Shown here: one piece after another, positions 47,806-57,182 of the stretch
How positions within the stretch are numbered: the stretch's first letter is position 1
How the letters are laid out: each line of letters opens with the position of its first letter
NCBI GenBank assembly: GCA_900542015.1
Contig: UQLY01000008.1
Coordinates: 1 to 64,000, forward strand
DNA: 64,000 nucleotides
From: an uncultured Lachnospiraceae bacterium
GTDB taxonomy: Bacteria > Bacillota > Clostridia > Lachnospirales > Lachnospiraceae
Direction of reading: 5' to 3'
Program-made: the position numbers and the translations under genes
The notes under the pieces: model-generated
What the model was told of the DNA's origin: nothing
The model's input: only the letters and a program-made list of their open reading frames with translations
The model's database searches: none

Positions 47806-48828
47806 TTATTGCCGGAAGGTTCCTCCCACGCCGGCATCCTTCCACGAGGTGACTCCCCGCTCTTCCTTTCTCCAATAATCCTTTTCATAGCTGTCCCAGA
47901 TCACATTCTCATACTGTATGACCGTTTCCTCTCCTTTAGGCGGAATCGTATAATTTACCGTTATAATTCCGTTATCCCACTTTATGATGGATGACACTTG
48001 ATAGCCTTCTGCTTCAATTTCCGCCGCCATATCAAAACCGCAGGATTGCTTCAGCAAAGATCCGGGAATTTCCTCTCCCTGACATTTTTCAAATTCGTTA
48101 GACGTCCAGCCATATTTATAAAAGCAGGGTTTGTAGGTATGCCCTGACCAAAGCTCCTTTTCCGGATCGTAATAATGATCCTCCTCATTCATCCAGATTG
48201 CCAAAACCTCTCCATAGTAGGAATCACAGGTAAGCTCTCCCATTCCTGACACCGGACTTTCTGCGGGCTGCCCGTTTTCCACAGTCCATATTTCACTTTT
48301 CACATTTTCAGGGGATTCCACGTTATTAAGATATACATATCCCCTTCCTCTTCCAAGGCTCATTTTTCCGTCTATGAGACAATAATCCCCTTCTGCCAGC
48401 CGCACACAGGAATCTGTTCCTACAAACCAAAGAGAACCGGTGTACAGGCTTTCGTTTTCATCCCCTTCACATTGTCCTAAAAAGGCAAATGCTTCATACG
48501 TCCCATCACGGTCCAGATCATCATATTCAAACCTGAGAATTTCATCCTCTTTTGCGCCTGACATTACAAGCAATCTGTTCTGCAATGCCGCCTTTTGACC
48601 AAGAATCAGGTCTTCCAAAGCATTCGTTAAAGCTTTGTCCATGTCCGCATTCAGGATCGGGCAGCTTTTATCATAGGTTACGCTTTTTCTATTTTCACCA
48701 TATCCCGTTTCGCTGCTAAAATCCCAGCGCTGACTAGAGCTTTGCAGTTTGGTTTTCTCTGCACAACTAGGATAAGTGCGATCGGAATGCAGACTATTAT
48801 TATGATCATTCGCTTTATTATTTTCATA
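47806..48828 (-). pseudogene. Exported hypothetical protein, interrupted by a frameshift after the signal segment
   Basis: ATG 48828, preceded by AGAGAGGAAACAAT, begins a membrane/signal segment (MKIIKRMIIIIVCIPIALIL) that ends out of frame after about 50 codons. The body (open in the other frame, including the 278-aa ORF from 48642) continues upstream without a stop as KLQSSSQRWDFSSETGYG. A one-base lesion near 48750-48760 (in or next to an AAAA run) would restore a protein of about 340 aa. The body contains FEYDDLDRDGTYEAFAFLG, a VCBS/EF-hand-like DxDxDG phrase seen in surface proteins that track calcium or stability. The family is unknown. It belongs to a run of extracytoplasmic genes on this strand. 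Confidence 0.65.
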
Positions 48829-48889
48829 TTGTTTCCTCTCTTCTTCCCACTATTTTTTATAAATATATTTCTTTCATTTTTCCTCTCAA

Positions 48890-49366
48890 CTAGTTATACC
48901 TGAATTCTATTTCAGTGTTTTCAATATCATAAAATGTCTCCTGATAGGTATTTCCATCTATCTCAAATAGAACCTCTGCATTCCATGCATCTTTCTCTTT
49001 ATAAATGTTAATTCTGATATCCATCACATATATTTCCCACCAATTTGACTTAAAAACAAGTATTTGGGGATTTATATTAAGTTCCTCATAGTTTACGTCA
49101 AAGGAATACTGATACAAACCGTGATGTGACCCTGCACTTTTAAATTTTAAACCGGATTCCGTATCACGAAGGGACAGTTTTTCATAACTTTCTTCTCCGC
49201 CTATATATTTGCATTCCAAGTCATTCAGCAGGTATTCTTCACCATTTATGGTGATAGAAATTTCTCCTCTCATCCTGTTGATATTGGAGAAAATGATCAG
49301 AAAAATAACTGCTAAAAAAACAGCTCCATACACACAGCGGAATATTATAGTGATTCTTTTTTTCAT
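48890..49366 (-). CDS. Hypothetical membrane-anchored or exported protein
   Basis: This is a 158-aa protein starting at ATG 49366, six bases after GGAGG. The N-terminal hydrophobic segment (about 8-27, VYGAVFLAVIFLIIFS) should anchor or export it. The remaining 130 residues are beta-rich with many aromatic residues (for example GLYQYSFDVNYEELN). I recognise no family. It lies 14 bp after the lipoprotein gene upstream and is very likely cotranscribed with it. Confidence 0.75.
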   Translation of the reverse strand: MKKRITIIFRCVYGAVFLAVIFLIIFSNINRMRGEISITINGEEYLLNDLECKYIGGEESYEKLSLRDTESGLKFKSAGSHHGLYQYSFDVNYEELNINPQILVFKSNWWEIYVMDIRINIYKEKDAWNAEVLFEIDGNTYQETFYDIENTEIEFRYN

Positions 49367-49380
49367 AAATTCCTCCAATC

Positions 49381-50544
49381 CTATTCATACAGTGTTGTTG
49401 TATCCACATCTGAAATCCTTACCGATATCACTATCAGGTCTTCCTCCGAGTCTGCACCAAAGTTATAACCAACTGACACTTCTTTTTCATAATCTTCAAT
49501 CAGCCACCGGTCTCCCGGCAAGCCCATAAAACATATTGTCGGTTCTCCCCAGGCAGCTATCAACTCCTCCCAACTTAATCCTTTCAGACATTCTGTTGCC
49601 TCCTCATCGGACATCGTTGCCACATCCTTTAATTGGGGAATATTGCTCACTTCTGCTGTTTCCTCAACCATGATCTCTCCTCCGTTACAGCTGATCACAG
49701 CAATTTTTTCACACTTTGATGCCAGCCTGTTATCTACTACAGACTGGTTAAACTCAAATTCTGCAGTATAAACATCGATGCCATCTTTACTTGGCACCAG
49801 ACACAGAGGCATATCTCCATGATCCTCCATGGTAAATTCCGTGTTCTCTTCGGTCGCCGTATCAAAACATCCCACTCCCGGATATGCCATGCCGGAACCG
49901 GCAACAAAAGTATAATATAACTCATTGTATCCATCCCCGTTTAAATCTCCTGCAGCAAGATAAGTAATGCCCTCAAATCCGCTCCAGCTTTCAAGCTCAT
50001 ATACATTACCGTCATATAACAAAAAGCCGGCACGGGATTTTTCAAACTTAAACACTTCAAATCCAAAACGTTCGGACAAACTATCCCATGTCACATTATA
50101 GCAAATATCATCTTCATAACCGGTATCATATTCTCCAAGAAGTTTTAAGAATTTGTCAACATTCCGATCCGATGCTGTCAGCGACGATATATACACATCA
50201 TAGATACTGAATACCTCCTTAGCCATAAGAGAATCCGAGCCCTGCGCCTCGAGTTCTAAAGGCGAATAATAAAAAACCACAACTTTTTCCCCATAATATC
50301 CGGTCCAATAATTTGACATCAAGCCGTATGTATAAACGCCCGACGGTTCTCCCCAGGCAGCTATCAACTCCTCCCGACTTAATCCTTTCAGGCATTCTGT
50401 TGCCTCCTCATCGGACATCGTTGCCATTTCTTCTAACGTAGGAATATTGCTTGTATTTTTATTTGCACAGCCGGCTGTCACTGTGCACATTATCAGCATG
50501 AATGTCATACAAATCATTCTTATAAGCATTTTTCCCGCTTTCAT
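49381..50544 (-). CDS. Lipoprotein with an internal duplication
   Basis: This 387-aa exported protein has lipobox TAGC (Cys26). The segment MSDEEATECLKGLSREELIA plus AWGEP occurs near residues 40-68 and again, almost identically, near 308-336. The DNA of the two copies (50345-50426 and 49541-49622) differs at only 2 of 82 bases. Between them is a domain with an FG-GAP/VCBS-like DLNGDGYNELYY motif. The second copy leads into a short, different C-terminus. This looks like a recent fusion of two paralogous small lipoprotein genes. Function is unknown; the AWGEP segment resembles SmpA/OmlA-like folds in which a Gly-x-Pro turn follows a helix. Confidence 0.8.
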   Translation of the reverse strand: MKAGKMLIRMICMTFMLIMCTVTAGCANKNTSNIPTLEEMATMSDEEATECLKGLSREELIAAWGEPSGVYTYGLMSNYWTGYYGEKVVVFYYSPLELEAQGSDSLMAKEVFSIYDVYISSLTASDRNVDKFLKLLGEYDTGYEDDICYNVTWDSLSERFGFEVFKFEKSRAGFLLYDGNVYELESWSGFEGITYLAAGDLNGDGYNELYYTFVAGSGMAYPGVGCFDTATEENTEFTMEDHGDMPLCLVPSKDGIDVYTAEFEFNQSVVDNRLASKCEKIAVISCNGGEIMVEETAEVSNIPQLKDVATMSDEEATECLKGLSWEELIAAWGEPTICFMGLPGDRWLIEDYEKEVSVGYNFGADSEEDLIVISVRISDVDTTTLYE

Positions 50545-50681
50545 TGCTTCCCTCCAAATGAAGTCTTTTTAACGCTTATAAAATATACTGTATAAATTTA
50601 AAATAAGTTTCATTTTTTTCGGAAAGCGACAAAAAATGCAGCCCCAAAATGAGACTGCATTCTTTTCCTATTTTACTTTCT

Positions 50682-52652
50682 TTACTCTATACAATTTGTT
50701 GTATAGACATTTCCCTGGGTATCTGAAATAAAAAACACATGCAGCAATTTTGCATCTTCTTCTATATTCTCCATGGTAACGGACAAATCCCCTTCCAGGT
50801 TAAAACCTTCAAATACACTTGACTGCATTTTCCATTCTTCAAAGGGCAGCACCTTGCCGTTATCATCAAAGGTTATCTGCCGGATATAGGCAAAGGGATT
50901 GATTTTCGTTCCCTGCTCTAATTCACAGGATATTCTTCCCGGAATCATATCCATACTTGTCCCTTCGTAAATACCGGTAATCACGCCGTCGGGATGCTCT
51001 TCATCCACTCTGATATAAACGGTTGCCCAGCCGGATTGATCTTTTGTATCCTGATCCCCGTCTTTAGCGGCATAGGACAGATACAGTCCGATTCCATATG
51101 TTGCATATGCCTCATTGCGCTCTAATTCCGTTGCGGAACAACTGACACGATGTCCGGCATCGTCGCATAACAGAAAACGTCTTTCATCCGCAGTCGCTTG
51201 CAGGGTACAGCCTTCGTCCAAAACCGTATCAGAAGAATCCATCCACATAATGTAACAGCCGTCCTGCCATTCTTCCACACTTTCCCAGGTGCTGAACGTT
51301 GCATGAGCATAGTGCTCTGCCTGCTCCGGTGTAAGTGAAATGGAATAGGTATTTTCCCCCTCTTTTACAGGTACTGTTTCCGCCATATTCCAGTTTGTCA
51401 TACGTTCCCCTGTCAGCGTTTCTGTAAATTCTTTTAAAAATTCCACATAGGTATCGCTGAATCCGATCTGACTGTACTCCTCCAGCCATTTTGAAGCATC
51501 CTCTTTATTATGATACGGAAAATAAATCGCCACTCCATGGGCGTCTGCCACGTTGGTTTCCTGACATACTACCATTTGGGAAACCGCCTCCCGAAGCGCA
51601 GCCGCCTCTTTGGGATATCGTTCCTCAAATTGCTCTGCAAGATTATATAAATCCACAATATCATAGTTCACGGAAGTATCCGTTCTTCCGAATGCTTTTG
51701 CCTTATCCCGTTCCTTTGCCAGCGTGGAATAGCTTCCGTCTTTTAAATCAGGCTCTGCATTATGAATAAAGGCTTCCAGCCTGTCTATTACCCGCTCTGT
51801 CTGTGACAGTTCCATACAGGCAATGGTAAATTCGGGCTCATAATACTCCGATGAAGCATAGGATTCTCCATAAGCCTTTACAATTTCTTCCCCTGCTGCC
51901 TCTCCGGAAAAATCCGTGCCTTCACTGATCTTTTTTAAAAAGCTGTAATCCCATCCGGCTTCCGATGTCATTCCTTCCGACGCCACAAGATAATCCGCAT
52001 ATGGCGCACAGGTATTTGCCACCTCGATCATTCCCATAAGGCATGCGTCAAAACCGATCCATTCCAGCTTTTTTCCTTCCCCGTTCATTCCGGTATTTGC
52101 AAATGCTTCATTCAGTTCGTATAGCGTCAGCATATCATAAGAATGATTTTCATCCCCGCCGTAACCTATGACCGCTCCGCCGCCATGATCCCATAAGATC
52201 ATACTGTAGGAGTCCGCCTGATATTGCTCATAAACATAATCCATAAACGCCGTTATCGTGGCAGGATCAGTCATATTATCCATATCTAATGTATTTACTT
52301 TACTCAGATCGCCGTTAGCATGAGCCTCAAATACGGCGCATTCATCTGCGGATATTGCATCATTCCACCAGAAAGCAGCGCCTCCGGTACAGATAACGAT
52401 CTGTAAATGTTCCTCATCAAATCCGCTTTCCTGAATTTCCCTTATGTCCGCACTGGCAAGCCCCCGCTCAGATTCCAGATCTGACCCCACCATATAAAGC
52501 ATGATCACCTGTTTCTGATTCTTTGATGATTCAGCCGCCGGGCTTTGCTTTTTCCAAAATAGAAACAACAGCAGGAATGCCGCGCATATTATGGGAATAA
52601 AAATCCATATTTTTCTTTGTATGTGCTTATTTTTATAATCTGTGTTTTTCAT
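50682..52652 (-). CDS. Clostripain-family (C11) cysteine peptidase, membrane-anchored
   Basis: This 656-aa protein has an N-terminal anchor (about 16-33). The C11 domain follows (about 45-400) with catalytic His156 (LWDHGGG) and Cys204 (GFDACLMG). The first strand MLYMVGSDLES is typical. The C-terminal 250 residues form a separate beta-rich region that may bind substrate or the cell surface. Clostripains cleave after Arg or Lys and are often self-activated. The gene lies directly downstream of the sigma/anti-sigma pair and upstream of the lipoproteins, which suggests one regulated extracytoplasmic unit. Confidence 0.92.
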   Translation of the reverse strand: MKNTDYKNKHIQRKIWIFIPIICAAFLLLFLFWKKQSPAAESSKNQKQVIMLYMVGSDLESERGLASADIREIQESGFDEEHLQIVICTGGAAFWWNDAISADECAVFEAHANGDLSKVNTLDMDNMTDPATITAFMDYVYEQYQADSYSMILWDHGGGAVIGYGGDENHSYDMLTLYELNEAFANTGMNGEGKKLEWIGFDACLMGMIEVANTCAPYADYLVASEGMTSEAGWDYSFLKKISEGTDFSGEAAGEEIVKAYGESYASSEYYEPEFTIACMELSQTERVIDRLEAFIHNAEPDLKDGSYSTLAKERDKAKAFGRTDTSVNYDIVDLYNLAEQFEERYPKEAAALREAVSQMVVCQETNVADAHGVAIYFPYHNKEDASKWLEEYSQIGFSDTYVEFLKEFTETLTGERMTNWNMAETVPVKEGENTYSISLTPEQAEHYAHATFSTWESVEEWQDGCYIMWMDSSDTVLDEGCTLQATADERRFLLCDDAGHRVSCSATELERNEAYATYGIGLYLSYAAKDGDQDTKDQSGWATVYIRVDEEHPDGVITGIYEGTSMDMIPGRISCELEQGTKINPFAYIRQITFDDNGKVLPFEEWKMQSSVFEGFNLEGDLSVTMENIEEDAKLLHVFFISDTQGNVYTTNCIE

Positions 52653-52725
52653 TTTACCGCACCAAACTTAAAACCGGTCAGCATATCTGTGTTTCCACAT
52701 TTCCCTTTACCCATTGCCTTATGAC

Positions 52726-53412
52726 TCAAAACAGTTCCTCCAGCAGCTTTTCAAACTGTTTCTTAGACATGTCATTGCAGATCAGATAATATTCCACATC
52801 TTTCTGACAAAAAGCTGCCAGCAGCTGTTTGTTCTGTACATTTTCACCAACATAAACCGTTGTACCGTTTATCTCTGTTCCCTCTCCCGCAAAAAGTTCC
52901 TCCGGAATTTCCAGACCGCTTTTTGAAGTCTTTAATATTACAACACTGCCTTCGTCTTCCGGATACAGATAAAAAGTTCCTTCATCCGCAAGAATGCTCC
53001 GGCTTTCCTCATCATATTTTACATATATTTTGGAAGCGACCGGTTCATATTCCGACGGCAGTTTCATCAACTCCGTTCCCAGATATTCCTCGTATTCCTG
53101 CAGGTCTATTTCTTCTATATTTATTTCCGATAGTCTGTCCCGAAACATGATGTCGGAAACCTGATTATAGGTAAACCGGGACGGCACGGATATGCCTATA
53201 TAAATTATCAGACATGCCGCAAAACACGCGGCTGCGGCTGCAACAGCAGCAATCCTTCTTTTTACCTTCCGCCCATGCAGCTTTTTATGATCTTCGGGTA
53301 AAGACATTTGATCAACGGCAGGATTCGCTTCATGAATGGATTGTATCGTCTGTTCAATCAGTTCCTGCGGAGCATGTTGAGCATTTACCCTGTCTCTATA
53401 TTCTTTCATCAA
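52726..53412 (-). CDS. Probable membrane anti-sigma factor
   Basis: This is a 228-aa protein with a short cytoplasmic N-terminus (about 1-50), one membrane helix (about 53-75, AAVAAAAACFAACLIIYIGI) and an extracytoplasmic domain of about 150 residues. Its start overlaps the ECF sigma gene by 17 bp. Single-span proteins encoded directly after an ECF sigma gene usually hold that sigma factor at the membrane until a signal arrives. There is no HxxxCxxC zinc motif. The outer domain resembles DUF4367-type sensor domains only loosely. The role is inferred mainly from context. Confidence 0.75.
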   Translation of the reverse strand: MMKEYRDRVNAQHAPQELIEQTIQSIHEANPAVDQMSLPEDHKKLHGRKVKRRIAAVAAAAACFAACLIIYIGISVPSRFTYNQVSDIMFRDRLSEINIEEIDLQEYEEYLGTELMKLPSEYEPVASKIYVKYDEESRSILADEGTFYLYPEDEGSVVILKTSKSGLEIPEELFAGEGTEINGTTVYVGENVQNKQLLAAFCQKDVEYYLICNDMSKKQFEKLLEELF

Positions 53413-53902
53413 AACGAACTCCTTTCAGTTTCTGGCTTAACAGCTTTCTCGCCCTGACAAGCCGGGTCTTGACGGTAGCTTCTTTTTTGCCCAGGATTTC
53501 TGCAATTTCCTTTATGGACAATTCCTCATAATAATACAGATGTATTACCTGCCGGTATTTATCCGGCAAAGACCTTACCATATCATATACTTTTGCATAT
53601 TCCTTTTCTTCCTGATGTTCGTTTGCAAATCCTGACATATCAAGGGAAACCTGACGCCGTTTCCATGCCGATGTGGTCAGGGTTTTGCTCTGATTGATCG
53701 TTACCCGGATTAACCATGCTTTTAGGTGTTCTTCGCTCTGAATACTCTCTTTATAGCGAAAAAGTTTCAAAAAAACTTCCTGAAAAACATCTTCCGCATC
53801 GGAATGATTTTTTACGTTTAAAAGGGCAAGACGATACACCATATCGGCATACCGCCTTACCGCTTCATCTATATCAAATTCAAACGGATGATTTTCTTTC
53901 AT
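53396..53902 (-). CDS. ECF-type RNA polymerase sigma factor
   Basis: This 168-aa protein contains region 2 (about 12-80, DAEDVFQEVFLKLFRYKESI) and region 4 (about 110-160, LPDKYRQVIHLYYYEELSIK, then the helix-turn-helix EIAEILGKKEATVKTRL). GAGGAACCT precedes the ATG. It is related to the SigW/SigV type. Together with the overlapping probable anti-sigma gene it most likely controls itself and the downstream protease/lipoprotein cluster. It is not closely similar to the other ECF sigma factor at 15522. Confidence 0.93.
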   Translation of the reverse strand: MKENHPFEFDIDEAVRRYADMVYRLALLNVKNHSDAEDVFQEVFLKLFRYKESIQSEEHLKAWLIRVTINQSKTLTTSAWKRRQVSLDMSGFANEHQEEKEYAKVYDMVRSLPDKYRQVIHLYYYEELSIKEIAEILGKKEATVKTRLVRARKLLSQKLKGVRFDERI

Positions 53903-53987
53903 AGGTTCCTCGTATTGTAAGATTACCGAAATTGTGATGACTCTATTAGAAATGTATCATACCGATAAACCGGAAGTTGCTTCCTCT

Positions 53988-54605
53988 CTAAAGTATTGAC
54001 ACATCTTTTTTCTTTACTCCCACAGCCATCTCATACTGCGCCCGGTGTCGGTCTAACGTCAGTTGCTTATCATAGCGGATCACGCCGTGATTATCATAGG
54101 GATCGTTAAAATAATACCCTTCCTCGTCATAGCCCACAAGCAGCATACAGTGTTCGTTGGATATCCAGGTAAAGGTTTCCCCGGTTTCAAACAGCCGCCA
54201 CTTTGGTCCCGTTACCGGTTCTCTCATATCGATGCACGCCCAGAATACTACGGGCATACCCCGGTCGATATAATTGCGAAGCAAAGTCTCCATATCGGTT
54301 CCCGTCTCATCGATTACCTCGTATCCGCCGCCCAGCGCCTTTTTAAGCGCACGGCAGATAACAGGAGCATAGCAGCCGAAGGAGGCTTCGTCGTAAGGGC
54401 TGCCGCAGAAATATTTTTTCGGGTCCGGTCCGTACAACACGCCGTCCCGCTCTTCAAAGCTTCTTTTCTCCAGATAATTTTCTATAAATTCATCCGCCGA
54501 AATGTCATATCCGAGATACCGTAGCAGCATGGCGCAGGTCACGCTTTCACATCCGGTAGGGTACTTTATGCTCTGATCCATATAGGGCGCGTCAATCCTT
54601 ACCAT
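53988..54605 (-). CDS. C39-like cysteine peptidase family protein
   Basis: This is a 205-aa papain-like fold protein. The nucleophile Cys lies in YPTGCESVTCAMLLRYLGYD, the His in NEHCMLLVGYDEEGYY, and the Asp/Asn in FNDPYDNHG. It matches the YvpB-like C39_2 group, here without a signal peptide or membrane helix. Substrates are unknown. Its start overlaps the end of the NhaC antiporter gene by 14 bp, so it is the second gene of that operon. Confidence 0.85.
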   Translation of the reverse strand: MVRIDAPYMDQSIKYPTGCESVTCAMLLRYLGYDISADEFIENYLEKRSFEERDGVLYGPDPKKYFCGSPYDEASFGCYAPVICRALKKALGGGYEVIDETGTDMETLLRNYIDRGMPVVFWACIDMREPVTGPKWRLFETGETFTWISNEHCMLLVGYDEEGYYFNDPYDNHGVIRYDKQLTLDRHRAQYEMAVGVKKKDVSIL

Positions 54606-56130
54606 TCCCCGTTACCTTCGCTTCTTTTCTCTTTTGCAGATTTTTCATACAGGTCAATACCGCAAGCAGCAGAATCAGGCTGATTCCCAATACGACCCAC
54701 CAGATCCTGACAACGCCTGCAATCAAATATCCCACTACGCATACCGCCGCCACGACCATAGCATACTGCATCTGCGTGGACACATGGTTGATATGATTGC
54801 TCTGGGCGCCCGCAGACGACATAACCGTCGTATCGGAGATCGGAGATACATGGTCCCCGCAGACCGCTCCCGCAAGAACCGCAGATACGGCAATAATCAT
54901 CATTTCCAGATTGTCAGCCGAGGAGAACATCGCTACCACAATCGGCACCAGAATCGCAAAGGTTCCCCAGCTTGTTCCGGTAGAAAAGGCAAGGAAAACC
55001 GCAACGACAAACATAATCGCCGGTACCACAACGCTTGCCGCCGCGTGGCTGCCCACAACGCCTTCCACAAACGCACCGATCCCCAAAGCGTCGCCTACGC
55101 CCTTTAAGGACCATGCAAAAATCAAAATGGCAACCGCGGGTATCATCAGCTTAAAGCCTTCCACAAAGCTGTCCATAAATCCCTTAAACGTGACAACCTT
55201 GCGGGGCAGATATAAAACAAGCATAAACAGCACCGTAATCATCGTCGCGAAGATCAGACTGGTTTCGGCATCGCATCCCGCAAACGCGGTAACGATATCC
55301 GTCGCCCCTCCCAGAAAACCGGTATAAATCATAGCGCCCACTGCAGAAACGATCAGCACGGCAACCGGCAGCACCAGATCCATAACATGTCCCTTCGCTG
55401 CGGTTTCTTCGGGCTGGATCTGATCAAATTCTTCCCCGCCGGACGTAAACAGATCGCCCTTTGCTGCATTTTCTTCATGCTTTTTCATCAGTCCGAAATC
55501 AAATCCGGTCAAAATAATATAAAGCACCATGGCAAGCGTCAGCAGGGCATATAAGTTATAAGGAATCGTCCTTAAAAATAACTGGAACCCGGTAATGCCC
55601 GCGTCCTCCGGCACATAGGAGTTGACAGCCGCCGCCCAACTGGAAATCGGCGCGATAATGCAGACCGGAGCCGCCGTCGCATCGATAATATAGGCAAGCT
55701 TCGCTCTTGATACCTTGAATCGGTCCGTAACGGGACGCATAACGGACCCTACCGTCAGGCAGTTAAAATAATCGTCCACAAAAATCAATACGCCAAGCCC
55801 CGTCGTCGCCAGCAGGGCGCTCTTCTTGGACTTGATTTTATTGCCCGCCCATTTGCCGTATGCCGCCGAACCTCCCGACTTTGCCATAAGCACAATGATC
55901 ATGCCTAATAGCACGTCGAAAATCAGAATATTCAGATTCATACTGTTTTTCATAATGTCAAAAAAGGCGACAAAGGCATTCCACGGATGAAAGCCCGTGT
56001 ACATCAGTGCTCCCACCGCCACGCCGATAAACAGGGAACTGTATACCTCTTTTGTAATCAGCGCCAGTATAATCGCCAGAATCGGCGGCACCAAAGACCA
56101 CCATGTTCCGATAAACATTGAACCGTCCAT
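54592..56130 (-). CDS. NhaC-family Na+/H+ antiporter
   Basis: This 512-aa membrane protein has about twelve helices. Family motifs are the buried charged and polar phrases FVDDYFNCLTVGSVMRPVTD and STGTSWGTFAILVPIVVAMF, and GDHVSPISDTTVMSSAGA near the end. It exchanges external protons for cytosolic Na+, or organic ions in some NhaC members (malate/lactate). A cytosolic loop near residues 215-250 is charged. It is divergent from the TSUP gene across a 236-bp region. Confidence 0.93.
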   Translation of the reverse strand: MDGSMFIGTWWSLVPPILAIILALITKEVYSSLFIGVAVGALMYTGFHPWNAFVAFFDIMKNSMNLNILIFDVLLGMIIVLMAKSGGSAAYGKWAGNKIKSKKSALLATTGLGVLIFVDDYFNCLTVGSVMRPVTDRFKVSRAKLAYIIDATAAPVCIIAPISSWAAAVNSYVPEDAGITGFQLFLRTIPYNLYALLTLAMVLYIILTGFDFGLMKKHEENAAKGDLFTSGGEEFDQIQPEETAAKGHVMDLVLPVAVLIVSAVGAMIYTGFLGGATDIVTAFAGCDAETSLIFATMITVLFMLVLYLPRKVVTFKGFMDSFVEGFKLMIPAVAILIFAWSLKGVGDALGIGAFVEGVVGSHAAASVVVPAIMFVVAVFLAFSTGTSWGTFAILVPIVVAMFSSADNLEMMIIAVSAVLAGAVCGDHVSPISDTTVMSSAGAQSNHINHVSTQMQYAMVVAAVCVVGYLIAGVVRIWWVVLGISLILLLAVLTCMKNLQKRKEAKVTGNGKD

Positions 56131-56366
56131 ATCGCAATCTCTCCCGTTCTTTCCATTTTCAGCCGCTTTACGGCTGTATTTATTCCTAGTTTTATATTTT
56201 AAAGGTTTCAGCGCAAATACACAATCAAATTTAAAGAATTTATAAATAATTTGTCAAAAAAAGGGGTTTGGAAATGACTTGTGCTATAATGGACGTTAGC
56301 GGGCGGGAACAATCGTTCCTGTCCAATGCGAACGGAAAATTACCTGTAAAGGAGCGTGTTTGTATA

Positions 56367-57134
56367 ATGCTTACAAAATTTATCGTTTGTTTTATTGCGG
56401 GAATCGGCGCCGGACTCGGCACGGGATTTGCGGGAATGAGCGCCGCTGCGGTCATCAGTCCCATGTTGATTACCTTTTTGGGAATGCCCGCCTATGAAGC
56501 CGTGGGCATCGCCCTCGCAAGCGACGTGCTGGCAAGCGCTGTCAGCGCCTATACTTACGGCAAAAATAAAAATCTGGATATCAAAAACGGCATCGTCATG
56601 ATGATTTCCGTCTTATGCTTCACACTGATCGGCAGCTATATCGCCAGTCTGGTTCCCAACTCCACCATGGGTAATTTTTCCGTGTTTATGACGTTTTTGC
56701 TGGGAATTAAATTTATTGTCAAACCCGTAATGACTACCAAAGAAGCCATGAACGCGGTCAGCCCCCGAAAGCGCTTCATACAGTCTGTCATCTTTGGCTG
56801 TCTGATCGGGTTTATCTGCGGCTTTGTAGGCGCCGGCGGCGGCATGATGATGCTTTTAATCTTAACCAGCGTCCTTGGCTACGAGTTGAAAACCGCCGTA
56901 GGCACCAGTGTCTTTATCATGGCGTTTACCGCGCTGACGGGAGCCGTCAGCCATTTTGCCATCGGAGGCATGCCCGACGTGTGGTGTCTGATTTTCTGCG
57001 TACTGTCCACTTTACTCTGGGCGCGCATTGCGGCTTTGTTTGCCAATAAGGCAAGCGCCGCCGTATTAAACCGCGCCACCGGCGTCGTACTCGCCACCCT
57101 CGGCGCGGTCATTATGGCTGTGAATTATTTTTAA
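56367..57134 (+). CDS. TSUP family (TauE/SafE-like) membrane transporter
   Basis: This 255-aa protein has about eight membrane helices in two repeats. The first repeat begins GIGAGLGTGFAGMSAAAVIS and the second FICGFVGAGGGMMMLLILTS, the twin Gly-rich motifs of TauE/SafE exporters of sulfite or organosulfonates. ATG 56367 lies 12 bases after AAAGGAG, a slightly long spacing. An extended -10 (TGCTATAAT, TATAAT at 56285-56290) lies about 80 bp upstream. The actual substrate is unknown. Confidence 0.9.
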   Translation: MLTKFIVCFIAGIGAGLGTGFAGMSAAAVISPMLITFLGMPAYEAVGIALASDVLASAVSAYTYGKNKNLDIKNGIVMMISVLCFTLIGSYIASLVPNSTMGNFSVFMTFLLGIKFIVKPVMTTKEAMNAVSPRKRFIQSVIFGCLIGFICGFVGAGGGMMMLLILTSVLGYELKTAVGTSVFIMAFTALTGAVSHFAIGGMPDVWCLIFCVLSTLLWARIAALFANKASAAVLNRATGVVLATLGAVIMAVNYF

Positions 57135-57139
57135 GATAC

Positions 57140-57182
57140 CGCCCGGCAGGATCAGACCGTCAAACTCTTGTTCCAGATCCTT
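57140..57182 (-). pseudogene. Fragment of pdxT
   Basis: On the minus strand this segment reads KDLEQEFDGLILPGG. That is the core of PdxT (KDLDQEFDGLILPGG in the intact gene near 63210-63252), with about 5 mismatches in 42 bp. Homology stops on both sides. It begins right at the stop codon of the tocopherol-cyclase-like gene. It looks like a scar of a former or duplicated pdxT. Confidence 0.7.

Noticed and set aside
48750..48760. Programmed frameshifting in the exported hypothetical gene
   Set aside because: No X XXY YYZ heptamer is in the correct phase; a simple indel near the A run is the better explanation.
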